Shown here piece by piece: positions 42,942 to 52,530 of a stretch of 64,000 bases of DNA (its first letter is position 1; each line of letters begins with the position of its first letter). The notes beneath the pieces are model-generated. The model did no database searches. It saw only the letters and a program-made list of their open reading frames with translations, and was not told the origin of the DNA. The stretch spans positions 1 to 64,000 of the forward strand of contig NZ_SIJC01000011.1 in assembly GCF_010078385.1 (NCBI RefSeq), in the 5' to 3' direction. Source of the DNA: Chengkuizengella sediminis (lineage in GTDB: Bacteria; Bacillota; Bacilli; Paenibacillales; KCTC-33759). The position numbers and the translations under genes are program-made.

Positions 42942-44018
42942 TTAATCTTCAAATTCAAAATCTCCATATGTTGAATTTATAATTTCCTCATACTCTATAA
43001 CATTGATTATATTCTCAATGGGAACTTCGACTGTGAAGTTCGGATCTTCATTAATATGATTCGTTGATAAAGAAAGATCAATTAAAAAATTACCAACAAG
43101 CCCCTCGATAATAGCATCTGCATCAAGTTGTACAGATTGATAGGAAATATAGTTGTCCTTGTTAATACCATTTTGAATTGTAAGATCATTTACTTTAAAA
43201 GTATTCCTATCATCTTGTAAAAATGAAACGATGTCACTTCTTTTATTTACCAAATCCTCTTTAAGTTTTTCTGGCTCTCCTGGCTCCATATGTTTATATT
43301 CAGCCCATTTGGGACTAGATAGTAAATCTACTAGTTCAGGAAAAACATTATCAACAAAAGTTAAAACCACTTTCTCAAAATTTTCATCGGTGATTTTAAT
43401 TTCAACAACTTCAGTTACATCTGCTCCATCTGGAAACTGAGATTCTTCCAGTAATGTGAAATATTCTTCCTCATCATAATGATTAAATATAATTCTAGAC
43501 ATTTCCTTTATAAGCTCATTTTGTTTCTGCAGAACTTCGAAATTGAATTCTTCCTCGTCAGACATTTCTGCTAACTCATTATAATTAAATTCCATGAATT
43601 TACCTTTTACTTCTTCAGGTAAAGGTATAAAAGGAATATTGGGTACTTTAACCAAAGTTCTTTCTTCTTCAATAACCACAGGTAGATTCACATTAAAACT
43701 CATGTCTCCAGGTATTTCTAAATCTAAGATCATTTCAATTTTCACTGGGTTATGTTGATACACTCCAGAAATATTCATATTAATATTTTGGAGCATACCT
43801 GCAATCATAGCCGTCTCTAGTTCAGATTCAATCACTTCTGTTGGTACGTTCAAACTAAAATTTAAGTTTCCATCAAATGAATAGGATTCCATTTCAAATG
43901 ATTTATCGTATGCACCATTCAACAATTCTTTAGGTCCTGGTTTCTGTCCACATCCACTTACAATGATTGTAAGTATTAGTAATACAACTGCCATTGTTGG
44001 AAAAAATTTTTTCTTCAT
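42942..44018 (-). CDS. Lipoprotein, 358 aa, unknown
   Basis: MKKKFFPTMAVVLLILTIIV leads to the lipobox VSGC (Cys 23). The mature domain alternates strands and charged loops (SFDGNLNFSLNVPTEVIESE; NISGVYQHNPVKIEMILDLE), reminiscent of LppX/LolA-like or YhcN-type beta proteins, but not assigned. It is flanked by a terminator and a short weak frame, so probably monocistronic between the secretion and Tad loci. Confidence 0.7.
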   Translation of the reverse strand: MKKKFFPTMAVVLLILTIIVSGCGQKPGPKELLNGAYDKSFEMESYSFDGNLNFSLNVPTEVIESELETAMIAGMLQNINMNISGVYQHNPVKIEMILDLEIPGDMSFNVNLPVVIEEERTLVKVPNIPFIPLPEEVKGKFMEFNYNELAEMSDEEEFNFEVLQKQNELIKEMSRIIFNHYDEEEYFTLLEESQFPDGADVTEVVEIKITDENFEKVVLTFVDNVFPELVDLLSSPKWAEYKHMEPGEPEKLKEDLVNKRSDIVSFLQDDRNTFKVNDLTIQNGINKDNYISYQSVQLDADAIIEGLVGNFLIDLSLSTNHINEDPNFTVEVPIENIINVIEYEEIINSTYGDFEFED

Positions 44019-44141
44019 ATTGTCTTACATCCCCTTTTTAAATAAAATACCTTCCTCATCATAAAACAATATAAATTATGAAGGAACACTCCTATATACA
44101 TTATTTTTCAGGTCTTTTGGCATTTTTTTTAATTTGTATGG

Positions 44142-44336
44142 TCAAAAATGACCATTTTTCTTCAAAATTGATACTATTTCATCTGCATATTTTTCATTGG
44201 TATTGATCACTAGATATTTGTTATTTTTTTTGTTTATAGAGTTTACAATATTGATTGTTTCAATTAATCGATTAAATTCTTCTCTTATTACTGGATGAGT
44301 CCGCGATAAAGTTTCAATATCCTTGTTATCTATCAC
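44142..44336 (-). CDS. Short open frame downstream of the EAL-like gene, 64 aa, possibly a gene fragment
   Basis: A GTG at 44336 without a ribosome site opens MIDNKDIETLSRTHPVIREE and ends ILKKNGHF. The frame is open further upstream to about 44424 without a standard start, which suggests either a non-standard start or the 3' remnant of a longer gene. No domain recognised. Confidence 0.3.
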   Translation of the reverse strand: MIDNKDIETLSRTHPVIREEFNRLIETINIVNSINKKNNKYLVINTNEKYADEIVSILKKNGHF

Positions 44337-44447
44337 AGTAAATCTATTATTTGATTTTACTCCATCAGAAATCTCAACTGCACCTCCATCGATTGTGTTG
44401 ATTTTTGATTCTGCACTAAAATCTTAACTACTTTTATAAGTGCAAAT

Positions 44448-45026
44448 TCACTGATAAATAGAGTCAAAAAGAAAGCCTTGGGCTAGAGGTATCCCAAAAC
44501 GTTGAACAGTTTCTTTTTCACTTAACTTTTCAATTTGTTCAACAATAATCGGTTTATTACATTTTTTTAATTCATTTAGAAATGGTTTATTGTTTTGAAT
44601 ATCTTGATATTTTACTTTAAATCCAGTGACATCAATATCCTTCCATCTCCACCACTCATCTTCTACCAAATCATCAATCCAAACCATGAACCCACGCCTT
44701 TTTAGTTGATGTATATATTCTTTAATATCTTGTACATATTCAGAATTTTGAGCCCATTCTACAAGTTCTAATCCACCATTCCACGAATAATTCATGTTCA
44801 TGAAAAAAGGTAATGAAGATATTGTAATATTCACATTTATGGGGATTTCACTCTGGTATTCAGTGGCTTTTTTAAATATTATTTCTTCACGGTGCCAAAG
44901 TTCAATGGTGTCACTAACATTAAAGTATTCAGCAACGCTCACATTATCAGGACGACATAATAATTCATTCATAAAGGGTTTTTCCGTTTCTATTTCAATA
45001 ATTTTTTGTGAGATTAAATTAATTAT
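44448..45026 (-). CDS. EAL-domain-like protein, about 192 aa, degenerate and with non-standard start
   Basis: The sequence IIEIETEKPFMNELLCRPDN, ITISSLPFF, FMVWIDDLVEDEWWRWKDID, FKVKYQDI, KPIIVEQIEKLSEKETVQRF and LAQGFL follows the strand order of EAL c-di-GMP phosphodiesterase domains, with DD and the late Glu kept but the EAL signature and the DDFG Gly lost. It may bind c-di-GMP or a partner instead of cleaving it. The first ATG (44972) cuts off the opening strand. An in-frame ATA at 45026 lies 7 nt after GGGGGG (ATT at 45023 lies 10 nt after), so the start is probably one of these. Confidence 0.6.
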   Translation of the reverse strand: MINLISQKIIEIETEKPFMNELLCRPDNVSVAEYFNVSDTIELWHREEIIFKKATEYQSEIPINVNITISSLPFFMNMNYSWNGGLELVEWAQNSEYVQDIKEYIHQLKRRGFMVWIDDLVEDEWWRWKDIDVTGFKVKYQDIQNNKPFLNELKKCNKPIIVEQIEKLSEKETVQRFGIPLAQGFLFDSIYQ

Positions 45027-45068
45027 TTGATTTCCCCCCTTTTTCTATTTAAATTTAGTTCTTCATTT

Positions 45069-46490
45069 CTAAAATTCGATAGGAAAGAAGTAGGCTGGAT
45101 CTAATGCTTTCCCATCTTGTCGTATTTCAAAATGTAGATGAGTACCAGTAGAGTTCCCAGTGTTCCCCATTGTGCCAACCAAATCTCCTTTTTTGACTTT
45201 ATCACCTTTGCTTACGCCTAAAGTTTCTAAATGTGCATACCTAGTTTCAATTTGATCATCATAGTGTCGAATATACACAATAGTACCGTAACCACCTGTT
45301 GATCTTTCTGCTCGAGTAACAGTCCCATCCTCCATAGCCCAAATAGGTTCACCATCTACACCCTGATTTTCAGCACCTATATCAATACCTAGATGAAATT
45401 CACCATTTCTTGGACCATAAGGTGAAGTACCCCTTGTAGAAGGTGTTACCCATAGCCAATCATTTGCACCTACTAATCTAGGATAACTACTATAATCAAA
45501 ATTCTTAAGGTATGACAAATTCAAATCATAGTTAGGATCATATGCAGTAGATAGTTCCAAAACTAATTCAATATCAGACTCACGTGTAATTCCATTCTTA
45601 TTTAAATAATGAATAAAAGGCTCATAGTATTTAGTTGGATACTGAACTTTATTTAGAATCTCTTTTTTTATCGTTTTCTTTTGAGTATCAACATTCGGGT
45701 TTAAACTAGGTACTCTAGTGATTTCTTCTATCTCTTTATATTCATATATAAATACGCCTTCAATAGTTTCAGCTCTAGTTAAGAGTTTTATTTCTTCTGT
45801 CTTGCTTTTAACCTCTAGCACCCATTCTTTTACTGTTTTTTCTATAGTTTCAGTGACTTCATTTCCATCTTCATCTACTGAACTGACTTCGACTTTAATT
45901 GTCTTCTCTTTTTGTTTCCATACTTCTTCTTCGATGTAAATCACTGAATCTTTAAATTCAAACTCAGGTTTTATGTCATTAAATACATTTTCTGGATCAA
46001 TGTTAATCTCACTTTCTCCATTTTCCATCATTAGAGGATCATGTATTAAACGATCAACAGATGCTAATATAGCCCATGATAACTCATGAACCATTGCTTG
46101 TTGTTTTTGATTTGTAGAAAGACCATTATCCCACTCTGAAGCAATTTCTTTATATTTTTCAAAAACATCACTATTCTCTTCATAGTACTCTTCGTCCTTT
46201 GAAAACCCCATAAAAGCTGATACTTTATCCTTATCACTAGCAAATAGATCTTCTGCAGCTTGTCTAGGAATAGCGTATACCATTAAGAATGAAATGTAAC
46301 AAATGAGGAGGATAGCTACCAAAGGAACCCACACAACGGCTGTTTTGGCCAAAATTCCAAGTAATAATTTAAATAATTTCTTAGTAATAAATTTACCTAA
46401 TTTTAAAGCTAACCGTGAGGCAAGTTTACCTCCTCGATTAGCTATACTCTTTGCAATTTCATTCGTTGTGTTATCTTCATATGGATTCAA
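45069..46490 (-). CDS. Conjugative cell-wall hydrolase, M23 peptidase (VirB1-like role), 473 aa
   Basis: TTG 46490 follows GGGGGACGAAGAC. A membrane helix at about 50-72 (VVWVPLVAILLICYISFLMV) anchors a long extracellular region. The C-terminal 120 residues are an M23 endopeptidase with the zinc ligands in FHLGIDIGAE and THLHFEIRQDG, plus RYAHLETLGVSKGDKVKKGD. Such hydrolases open the peptidoglycan for the secretion channel. It overlaps the VirB6-like gene by 4 bp. Confidence 0.85.
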   Translation of the reverse strand: MNPYEDNTTNEIAKSIANRGGKLASRLALKLGKFITKKLFKLLLGILAKTAVVWVPLVAILLICYISFLMVYAIPRQAAEDLFASDKDKVSAFMGFSKDEEYYEENSDVFEKYKEIASEWDNGLSTNQKQQAMVHELSWAILASVDRLIHDPLMMENGESEINIDPENVFNDIKPEFEFKDSVIYIEEEVWKQKEKTIKVEVSSVDEDGNEVTETIEKTVKEWVLEVKSKTEEIKLLTRAETIEGVFIYEYKEIEEITRVPSLNPNVDTQKKTIKKEILNKVQYPTKYYEPFIHYLNKNGITRESDIELVLELSTAYDPNYDLNLSYLKNFDYSSYPRLVGANDWLWVTPSTRGTSPYGPRNGEFHLGIDIGAENQGVDGEPIWAMEDGTVTRAERSTGGYGTIVYIRHYDDQIETRYAHLETLGVSKGDKVKKGDLVGTMGNTGNSTGTHLHFEIRQDGKALDPAYFFPIEF

Positions 46491-48931
46491 GTCTTCGTCC
46501 CCCTGCCGGATGAACTTAGTTCTCTAGTCATATTTTGATAATTTGTTAATTTATATTGAGATTCCATTGCATCATATTTGTTAACTGTGTATTCAGCATT
46601 TAATTTATGGTACTCTTGCTCAGCTTTCACTAGAGGTTCTGGTTTTACAAATTTTCCAATTTGTGGATCTCTATTTGAGTTATAGGATTTTGATCCTGGA
46701 CCGTATTGAGATTGCAATGCTGTAAGCTTTTCTTTTGCTAAATTTAAGTGGGGTTGTAATTGATTCATATTTTGAGTGGATACTTTAAGTTGCTCCTTAT
46801 TATTCTTCACATAATCTAATTTCTGCCCACCAGTACCTGCATTAAATAATCTTTGAGCTCCCCAACCTAATTTAACTGCAGAATTATTTAACTTACCACC
46901 AGTACCATTCATATAACTCGATTCCATATGCTGTTTGATTCCAGGTGTTATAGACTTATCTCTATTACGATATTGATCCGTCGCATCTAAACCGCCTTGG
47001 ATTGTATTACCTACTTTTCCTAATACATTGCTTGCAGCTTTTGCAGCTCCAATACCTGCCACCATCCCGATAGATGGATTTCCTGTAGCCATTGTGGACA
47101 CAGTTGCACCAAGAGCACCACTGGCCATAGTAGCAGGTGCTTTGACCCAATTAGAGCCCAGTGCTTTCCTACCTGAATTAAATATAGATGCTAAAGCACC
47201 TTTTCTTTCAATCCCTTGCGTTCCAGGGAGTTTACTTTGTGTGTTGTTACCTTGAGTTAATGGATTATCTAATATTGATTTTCCATTACCCCCATCCCCT
47301 TTTGTTGATCCACCTTGCGAAGGGTTTGATTTAAACATTCTGGCCATATTTCCTATAGCCATAACTCCCATCATCGCACCCATATTCCCCATTGCACCAT
47401 TACCATTTTCTAAATTCATAAGTTTCCTAAACAAATTAACTATAACGGGTAGTCCAAAGAAATATGCTATAACGAGCCAAAAACTTATGCCTCCATTGTT
47501 AAATGCTTGTAGTGTGATAAAAAATAAAGCTAATGCAACTGCATGGGCAATCGGTAAAAAGACATTAGCAATGAATTCTTGATACCATATTTGCATTGAA
47601 TGACGGAATTTAGGATGTATAGATAAAATAGCCACGGCAGGAAATACGAAGATGAGTACAGATAAAAAAATGATTCTTAAAGAATATTGATAGTTCAGTA
47701 GACCTGTCATCATCGCAGCCATAAAAACAATGAATGCAACCCCTAAGCCATTAGCATAACCTGAAAAAGAATCATATCCGGCAGCTCCATTTCCCCATAT
47801 CATATCCAAAAAGAAATTCATTTTAATACCATAACTCTCTAACCCGTACCATATGATATCTAAAATATAGTTGTTGATTGCAAAAATAAAGTACCAAAGA
47901 TACCCACCAAACCTTAGCGAAAGTAACGCTATGACAAAAGCATTGGTATAATCTTTCGCTTGAGATTTTTTTTCGGCATTTTTTCCTGTAAATGCAAGTG
48001 AAAATCCCAATATACAAACAATAAGTACAAGTGGAATAGGTAGGAAACGTTCAAACAAACCATAGAAATAAGTAATCCCCCTATAAAGTGATTCGGGGAA
48101 TATTCCCATGATATAGGAATCCTGATCCCAGTCACCTTTTAAAAAAGAATCGTCTTGATCTTCTCTAGGGTTCTTATTGAACACAAGTAACACTACATCT
48201 TTCATTCCTAATGTTTTTAAGGCCCAATCTGCAAAATCTATAATAATGGATGCTGTAAATCGTTCACCATATGAAGGTTCATTTCCTTGATAATAGAGAA
48301 CCGTGCTAGCGAGTATACCATGATCTAGTAAGAAACGGTTATCAGGATCGTAATTATCAGCACCATTTGGAAATAGCAATTCTTTAATTTCTAAAGTAAC
48401 ATGTTCTTCTCTATTAAAATCTTCATAGTTACTAGGTAGATCAATATAGATCTGAAATAACTCGAGTTCTTTAACAACCTCATCGACATCTTCATAAGTT
48501 GTTTCAAAAAGCTCAGTAATAGTATCCAAATCATCGATGGTGTCCTCTAAATCATCAATTTTATCCAGTCCTTCTTTAATTCTGCGAAAAGGATTCACGG
48601 TTAAACCATATGGGAAATGGATTAATGTTTCATCAATTCTTTGTATGCCTTCTAAATCCACTGTAATGCCATATTTAAATAGGGGCTCAGCAATTTTCTT
48701 ATACTGTGATTCTTCTCCTCCAGTCCCATGGTTGGCCCCATTTAGGTTAAATAACTTATCTATCGCATATGCAATTTCAGTTATAGCCTCTAAATTATTT
48801 AAATTTTCTTTTAAATCATATGGATTACTTTCACTTTCACCATCCTCTATAACATTTACTGCGCTTACCGAACTAATTGTTAGTTGAAATAACATAACAA
48901 AAAGAATTAAGGAACTAATGAGTTTTCTCAC
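46487..48931 (-). CDS. VirB6/TrbL-like polytopic channel protein, 814 aa
   Basis: GTG 48931 follows GAGGTGATG. It has a signal sequence, an extracellular region of about 250 residues, then a cluster of membrane helices (about 300-510; FLPIPLVLIVCILGFSLAFT, YSLRIIFLSVLIFVFPAVAI, AVALALFFITLQAF) and a long Gly/Asn/Gln-rich cytoplasmic tail. Position between VirB4 and M23 genes and topology match the VirB6/TrbL-type protein of Gram-positive conjugation systems. Confidence 0.75.
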   Translation of the reverse strand: MRKLISSLILFVMLFQLTISSVSAVNVIEDGESESNPYDLKENLNNLEAITEIAYAIDKLFNLNGANHGTGGEESQYKKIAEPLFKYGITVDLEGIQRIDETLIHFPYGLTVNPFRRIKEGLDKIDDLEDTIDDLDTITELFETTYEDVDEVVKELELFQIYIDLPSNYEDFNREEHVTLEIKELLFPNGADNYDPDNRFLLDHGILASTVLYYQGNEPSYGERFTASIIIDFADWALKTLGMKDVVLLVFNKNPREDQDDSFLKGDWDQDSYIMGIFPESLYRGITYFYGLFERFLPIPLVLIVCILGFSLAFTGKNAEKKSQAKDYTNAFVIALLSLRFGGYLWYFIFAINNYILDIIWYGLESYGIKMNFFLDMIWGNGAAGYDSFSGYANGLGVAFIVFMAAMMTGLLNYQYSLRIIFLSVLIFVFPAVAILSIHPKFRHSMQIWYQEFIANVFLPIAHAVALALFFITLQAFNNGGISFWLVIAYFFGLPVIVNLFRKLMNLENGNGAMGNMGAMMGVMAIGNMARMFKSNPSQGGSTKGDGGNGKSILDNPLTQGNNTQSKLPGTQGIERKGALASIFNSGRKALGSNWVKAPATMASGALGATVSTMATGNPSIGMVAGIGAAKAASNVLGKVGNTIQGGLDATDQYRNRDKSITPGIKQHMESSYMNGTGGKLNNSAVKLGWGAQRLFNAGTGGQKLDYVKNNKEQLKVSTQNMNQLQPHLNLAKEKLTALQSQYGPGSKSYNSNRDPQIGKFVKPEPLVKAEQEYHKLNAEYTVNKYDAMESQYKLTNYQNMTRELSSSGRGTKT

Positions 48932-48937
48932 TTTTCA

Positions 48938-50944
48938 TCACCTCACTCCTTGTAATTCTTCCTGTTTTAACTTGTTTTTCACTAACTCTTTTCTCTCCCA
49001 GTATTTAGGATCATTTGGATCTGATGTAAAGAGTATATGTTCATAATCTGTAGTATCAACATGAACTGCAGTCGATTCGTGATCTAGTTTAACAATTAAA
49101 TCTCCTTTTCCAGCTTCATTAATAAGAAAATCTGCTTCTCCTTCACTTAAATCTAGCTTTCCTCGTACTGATTCTATGTCAATGGGTTCTTGAATTCCTA
49201 TTAATTTAATAGGTGAGTTTTTAACTGCAGCAATACCTGCTTTTGACCGAGTGTATACTTCTAAACCTTGGGATATAGCGCAAATCGATGTGTTTGTGGA
49301 TCGATGTTCCCGATATGCACTCTCAGCCCAAACTTCTCCAATATCTTCATCATTAAAGATGTTTTGACATTCTTCTATTACGAGTCGTTTTTTAAGATCT
49401 GGATATTTCTTTGCCCATTTTTCAGTAGTCCATCGTGTTATAACGGCAAGTCCAAGAGGACGCATGATTTCTGGATCTAACTTATTAATAGCAAATCCAA
49501 ATAAAGGAGACCTTTTTAATTTCACTGTAGATTGTCCATCAAATATTGAATATGAAGGTGCTCCCCCCAATTTAGTAAACATTTTTAAGATTTTACTGGC
49601 TTTCAAGACGTCTCCAATATTACTCTCCTTCATTTTGCTATATAAACCATTCAGTTCCGGCATCCTTTTTAATTTTCCAGTTGAAAATTTATCTCGGTTA
49701 TTAATTTCACCAGAACTATAGAGACTTGTTGGATCTCTTGTTATTCCCAACTCTTTATACTGCTCCCTTATGGCTTGATTGATAAAAACCTTAACCTCAC
49801 CTGTTAAATCAGACCGTTCATAGGTAGTTATCATTTTAAATGCAATAGCTTGTACATTATTCACAGCGTCTTCAATATCCACAAACCGATCTCCATTTTT
49901 TTCTTCTGTTATATCCACATCATACGGATTGATTCTATCTGTTGAAGTTTCGCTGAACTCAATATAAGGACATCCCATTAGTATTAAGAAATCACCATAC
50001 TCACCTTTCCAGTCAATAATACAGTGATGAATTCCTGTATGAACTGATCTATGTATAATTGTGAAAATAGTATATGTTTTTCCAGCTCCTGAGCGTCCCA
50101 TTATCACCATATGTTGATTCATAAGTGAAGGATGCCAACCATCCAACCAGGTAGGTCGTCCAATCAAATCTTTCCCAATAATAATTCCAGTACGATGTGA
50201 AATTCCTCCTAGTCCAAAAAGAAATAAATCAGCTACATTAGATGTTTCGAGACTAAAGAAATGTTCTTTATGAACTAGGTTTTCTTTGCTTGTTGGTAAT
50301 ATGGATTTTAGAGCATCAAGTTGATACCCATCGGCAGATCTTAAAACAATTGATTTACCACCAAAAAGATTCACTAGCGCATTACAATACTTTTTCAAAT
50401 TACTCCAATCATTACCGCTAGCTACGGCTTGAATGGATACTCTGAATGATCTCTCTATATTCATTCGAATACGCTGCTGCCTTAATTTTAAATCTTTTAT
50501 TTCATCTTCCATGGCATCAAGTTTTGAAACATTTTTCTCTTCTGCTCGGTCCGATAAGAGTCCTGCAATCCTTCTACCAATTTCATCGAGTTCTTTATTG
50601 TTACTAGCAGGGCGAACATGCACTGCAATATCTACATCTCCTTCGCCAAACTCTCCTAAGACTAAAGAGTCAAGCATTCCTGCCCACGTATTTCCAGACA
50701 TAATTTCTGCAAAAAACGATCTGAAATATCTAACAGGTACTGCAGTACCCCCTACTTCAACTGCATAATCTGATAATTTTACACCGTCATTACTAACTTC
50801 TTTAGGCAACGTCTCTTTAATCATTGAGGGTGCTGCAAAATCAATTCCTTCAGGTTTTGCATCGCTAAATGAGGGTTGTTTTTTAAAGAATTTTAGTGGT
50901 GTTGGCTTGTTTTGTTTCTTGTTTTTGTTACTCACAAATCCCAA
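48938..50944 (-). CDS. VirB4-type conjugation ATPase, 668 aa
   Basis: Walker A IMGRSGAGKT ends at about residue 290, with ITRWTTEKWAKKYPDLKKRL and VIEECQNIF (Walker B-like) and the RSTNTSICAISQGLEVY motif, as in VirB4/TraE ATPases. TTG 50944 is chosen because AAAGGGG lies 9 nt upstream and it starts 4 bp after the preceding stop; upstream ATG codons at 51040 or 50974 would overlap that gene without ribosome sites. Confidence 0.88.
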   Translation of the reverse strand: MGFVSNKNKKQNKPTPLKFFKKQPSFSDAKPEGIDFAAPSMIKETLPKEVSNDGVKLSDYAVEVGGTAVPVRYFRSFFAEIMSGNTWAGMLDSLVLGEFGEGDVDIAVHVRPASNNKELDEIGRRIAGLLSDRAEEKNVSKLDAMEDEIKDLKLRQQRIRMNIERSFRVSIQAVASGNDWSNLKKYCNALVNLFGGKSIVLRSADGYQLDALKSILPTSKENLVHKEHFFSLETSNVADLFLFGLGGISHRTGIIIGKDLIGRPTWLDGWHPSLMNQHMVIMGRSGAGKTYTIFTIIHRSVHTGIHHCIIDWKGEYGDFLILMGCPYIEFSETSTDRINPYDVDITEEKNGDRFVDIEDAVNNVQAIAFKMITTYERSDLTGEVKVFINQAIREQYKELGITRDPTSLYSSGEINNRDKFSTGKLKRMPELNGLYSKMKESNIGDVLKASKILKMFTKLGGAPSYSIFDGQSTVKLKRSPLFGFAINKLDPEIMRPLGLAVITRWTTEKWAKKYPDLKKRLVIEECQNIFNDEDIGEVWAESAYREHRSTNTSICAISQGLEVYTRSKAGIAAVKNSPIKLIGIQEPIDIESVRGKLDLSEGEADFLINEAGKGDLIVKLDHESTAVHVDTTDYEHILFTSDPNDPKYWERKELVKNKLKQEELQGVR

Positions 50945-50948
50945 TGAA

Positions 50949-51773
50949 TTAAGCCCCTTTCTCAGTATATTCATAGGCCAGAAGACGAGATGTAATAGAA
51001 TCAACTTGTGCAGTAAAACTTTGCGATTGTAAAGCATCATTTAATCGCACTTGATATGACAACTCTCTTTGGAGCGTTGTGTAGATCATATTGTATATCC
51101 CTGCTTTATCAAGTTTGCGGAATTGCATTCCAAGGCTTTGACATACCCCCATAACATGAGTTATTGCTTCATCAATGACTTGATGTGCTAAATCTTCTTT
51201 CTCTTCTTCACTGATTTTTTTTGTATTCACTTTTAACTTTTCAAAAATACCATCAAAAAAAGCATTTCCTGTTTCAACTCCTGAATCTATGCTATCTGAA
51301 ACTGGATTGAAATGAATGACAATGTATCCAGTAAAGTCTCTACTTTTCTTTTTCTCATCGAATTTCTGATAGTACTTTGCTACGTCGTTTGCTGACTCTT
51401 GTAATTCTGGTGTTAAATATTCATTATTTCGAGATTGTTCCTGGTACCAATTTGTATAATCCTTCATATCTAAATATTGCGATTGAACAATAAAGGTATG
51501 TGGGATGGCCAACATATTAATAAATCCTCTGTTTTTGATCCAAATGGAATCTTTTTCTTGATTCGAAGAAGTAATTGTATTAATGGGTTTAACCTCAATG
51601 ACTGCTCTATACATATTTCCTCTCTTAGCAATCCCATCTTCACTGATCTCTACACTTCTACCTATTACATCTTGTGTTGTTAGTTCTTTTTTGTCTCCTG
51701 TTTTTTTCAGATATATAAATACAAAAATGGCTGACACAATTGTGACAACCAATCCAATCATTTGAAATAACAT
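50949..51773 (-). CDS. VirB4-associated membrane protein, 274 aa
   Basis: An N-terminal helix (IGLVVTIVSAIFVFIYLKKT) is followed by a soluble domain (RGNMYRAVIEVKPINTITSS, FINMLAIPHTFIVQSQYLDM, RDFTGYIVIHFNP) that resembles the N-terminal, non-ATPase half of VirB4/CagE proteins. Being encoded immediately upstream of the ATPase, it may be the split-off N-terminal part. The VirB8 position in other systems is not excluded. Confidence 0.55.
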   Translation of the reverse strand: MLFQMIGLVVTIVSAIFVFIYLKKTGDKKELTTQDVIGRSVEISEDGIAKRGNMYRAVIEVKPINTITSSNQEKDSIWIKNRGFINMLAIPHTFIVQSQYLDMKDYTNWYQEQSRNNEYLTPELQESANDVAKYYQKFDEKKKSRDFTGYIVIHFNPVSDSIDSGVETGNAFFDGIFEKLKVNTKKISEEEKEDLAHQVIDEAITHVMGVCQSLGMQFRKLDKAGIYNMIYTTLQRELSYQVRLNDALQSQSFTAQVDSITSRLLAYEYTEKGA

Positions 51774-51777
51774 AAAA

Positions 51778-52107
51778 TTAATGATCTCCCCCCGTTTTGA
51801 TATTGACTCTACGATATAAATATTTTCTATTACGTAAACGTATGAGAATCATCATAATAAGATATTTCCCGATGGTAAATCCTGTTGGATGTTTTCCATA
51901 TGCTAAATACCAAGTCAATGCTAGAGGAATGAAGTAATGAATTCGTGAAAATATGATATCTGAACCTATCGGCGGGATAAACTTAGTCATCTGATATGAT
52001 AAAACTGCGCCTATTCCCATCCAAATCGTTTCCCCAAAACTTAAAGGACCGAGAAACTTTTCTTTCAACTTACTCTGATAAGGAATTGGGTGATATTGTC
52101 CCCACAT
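51778..52107 (-). CDS. PrgI/VirB3-like membrane protein, 109 aa
   Basis: YHPIPYQSKLKEKFLGPLSF then GETIWMGIGAVLSYQMTKFI and HYFIPLALTWYLAYGKHPTG match the PrgI/TcpE family that fills the VirB3 role in Gram-positive systems: two membrane helices and a basic end. Its ATG overlaps the stop of the VirB2-like gene (TAATG). Confidence 0.8.
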   Translation of the reverse strand: MWGQYHPIPYQSKLKEKFLGPLSFGETIWMGIGAVLSYQMTKFIPPIGSDIIFSRIHYFIPLALTWYLAYGKHPTGFTIGKYLIMMILIRLRNRKYLYRRVNIKTGGDH

Positions 52108-52514
52108 TATCCATAACCTCCATTTGGATCAAATCCAGTAAGAGAAAAGAACGCACCTACGATCAGCTCAGCTCCAAACGCTATAATTAATGCAGCAAAC
52201 ATCCACAATATTTTCCCTTTATTCTCTTGTAAGGCTTGAGGGTTCCTCCCTCCTGTCATAAATCCATATGCTGCTAAAATAAATATGATTATAAAAACAG
52301 TTAGACCTATTCTGCGAATGGTTCTTATTGCATTTTCTGCTCCTGCATTGACCTCATTTTCAAGCGTTTGTAAATTGTTCCCGTCTATCATATCTAGTAT
52401 GGTCTCAGGAGGATTATCAGGTGCTTTATCATCTTTGTCTCCATCCTCTGCAAATGCAATCGTTCCACCGAATATTGAACTAAATAATATAACAAGTATA
52501 ATTAATTTTTTCAT
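52107..52514 (-). CDS. VirB2/TrbC-like pilin-type protein, 135 aa
   Basis: ATG 52514 follows GAGGTTATAAAC. A signal peptide (MKKLIILVILFSSIFGGTIA) with cleavage near FAE, an acidic linker, then two hydrophobic helices (IGLTVFIIIFILAAYGFMTG; ILWMFAALIIAFGAELIVGA). This signal-plus-two-helix layout and its position before VirB3/VirB4 genes fit the VirB2/TrbC pilin family. Confidence 0.7.
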   Translation of the reverse strand: MKKLIILVILFSSIFGGTIAFAEDGDKDDKAPDNPPETILDMIDGNNLQTLENEVNAGAENAIRTIRRIGLTVFIIIFILAAYGFMTGGRNPQALQENKGKILWMFAALIIAFGAELIVGAFFSLTGFDPNGGYG

Positions 52515-52530
52515 GTTTATAACCTCGTTT

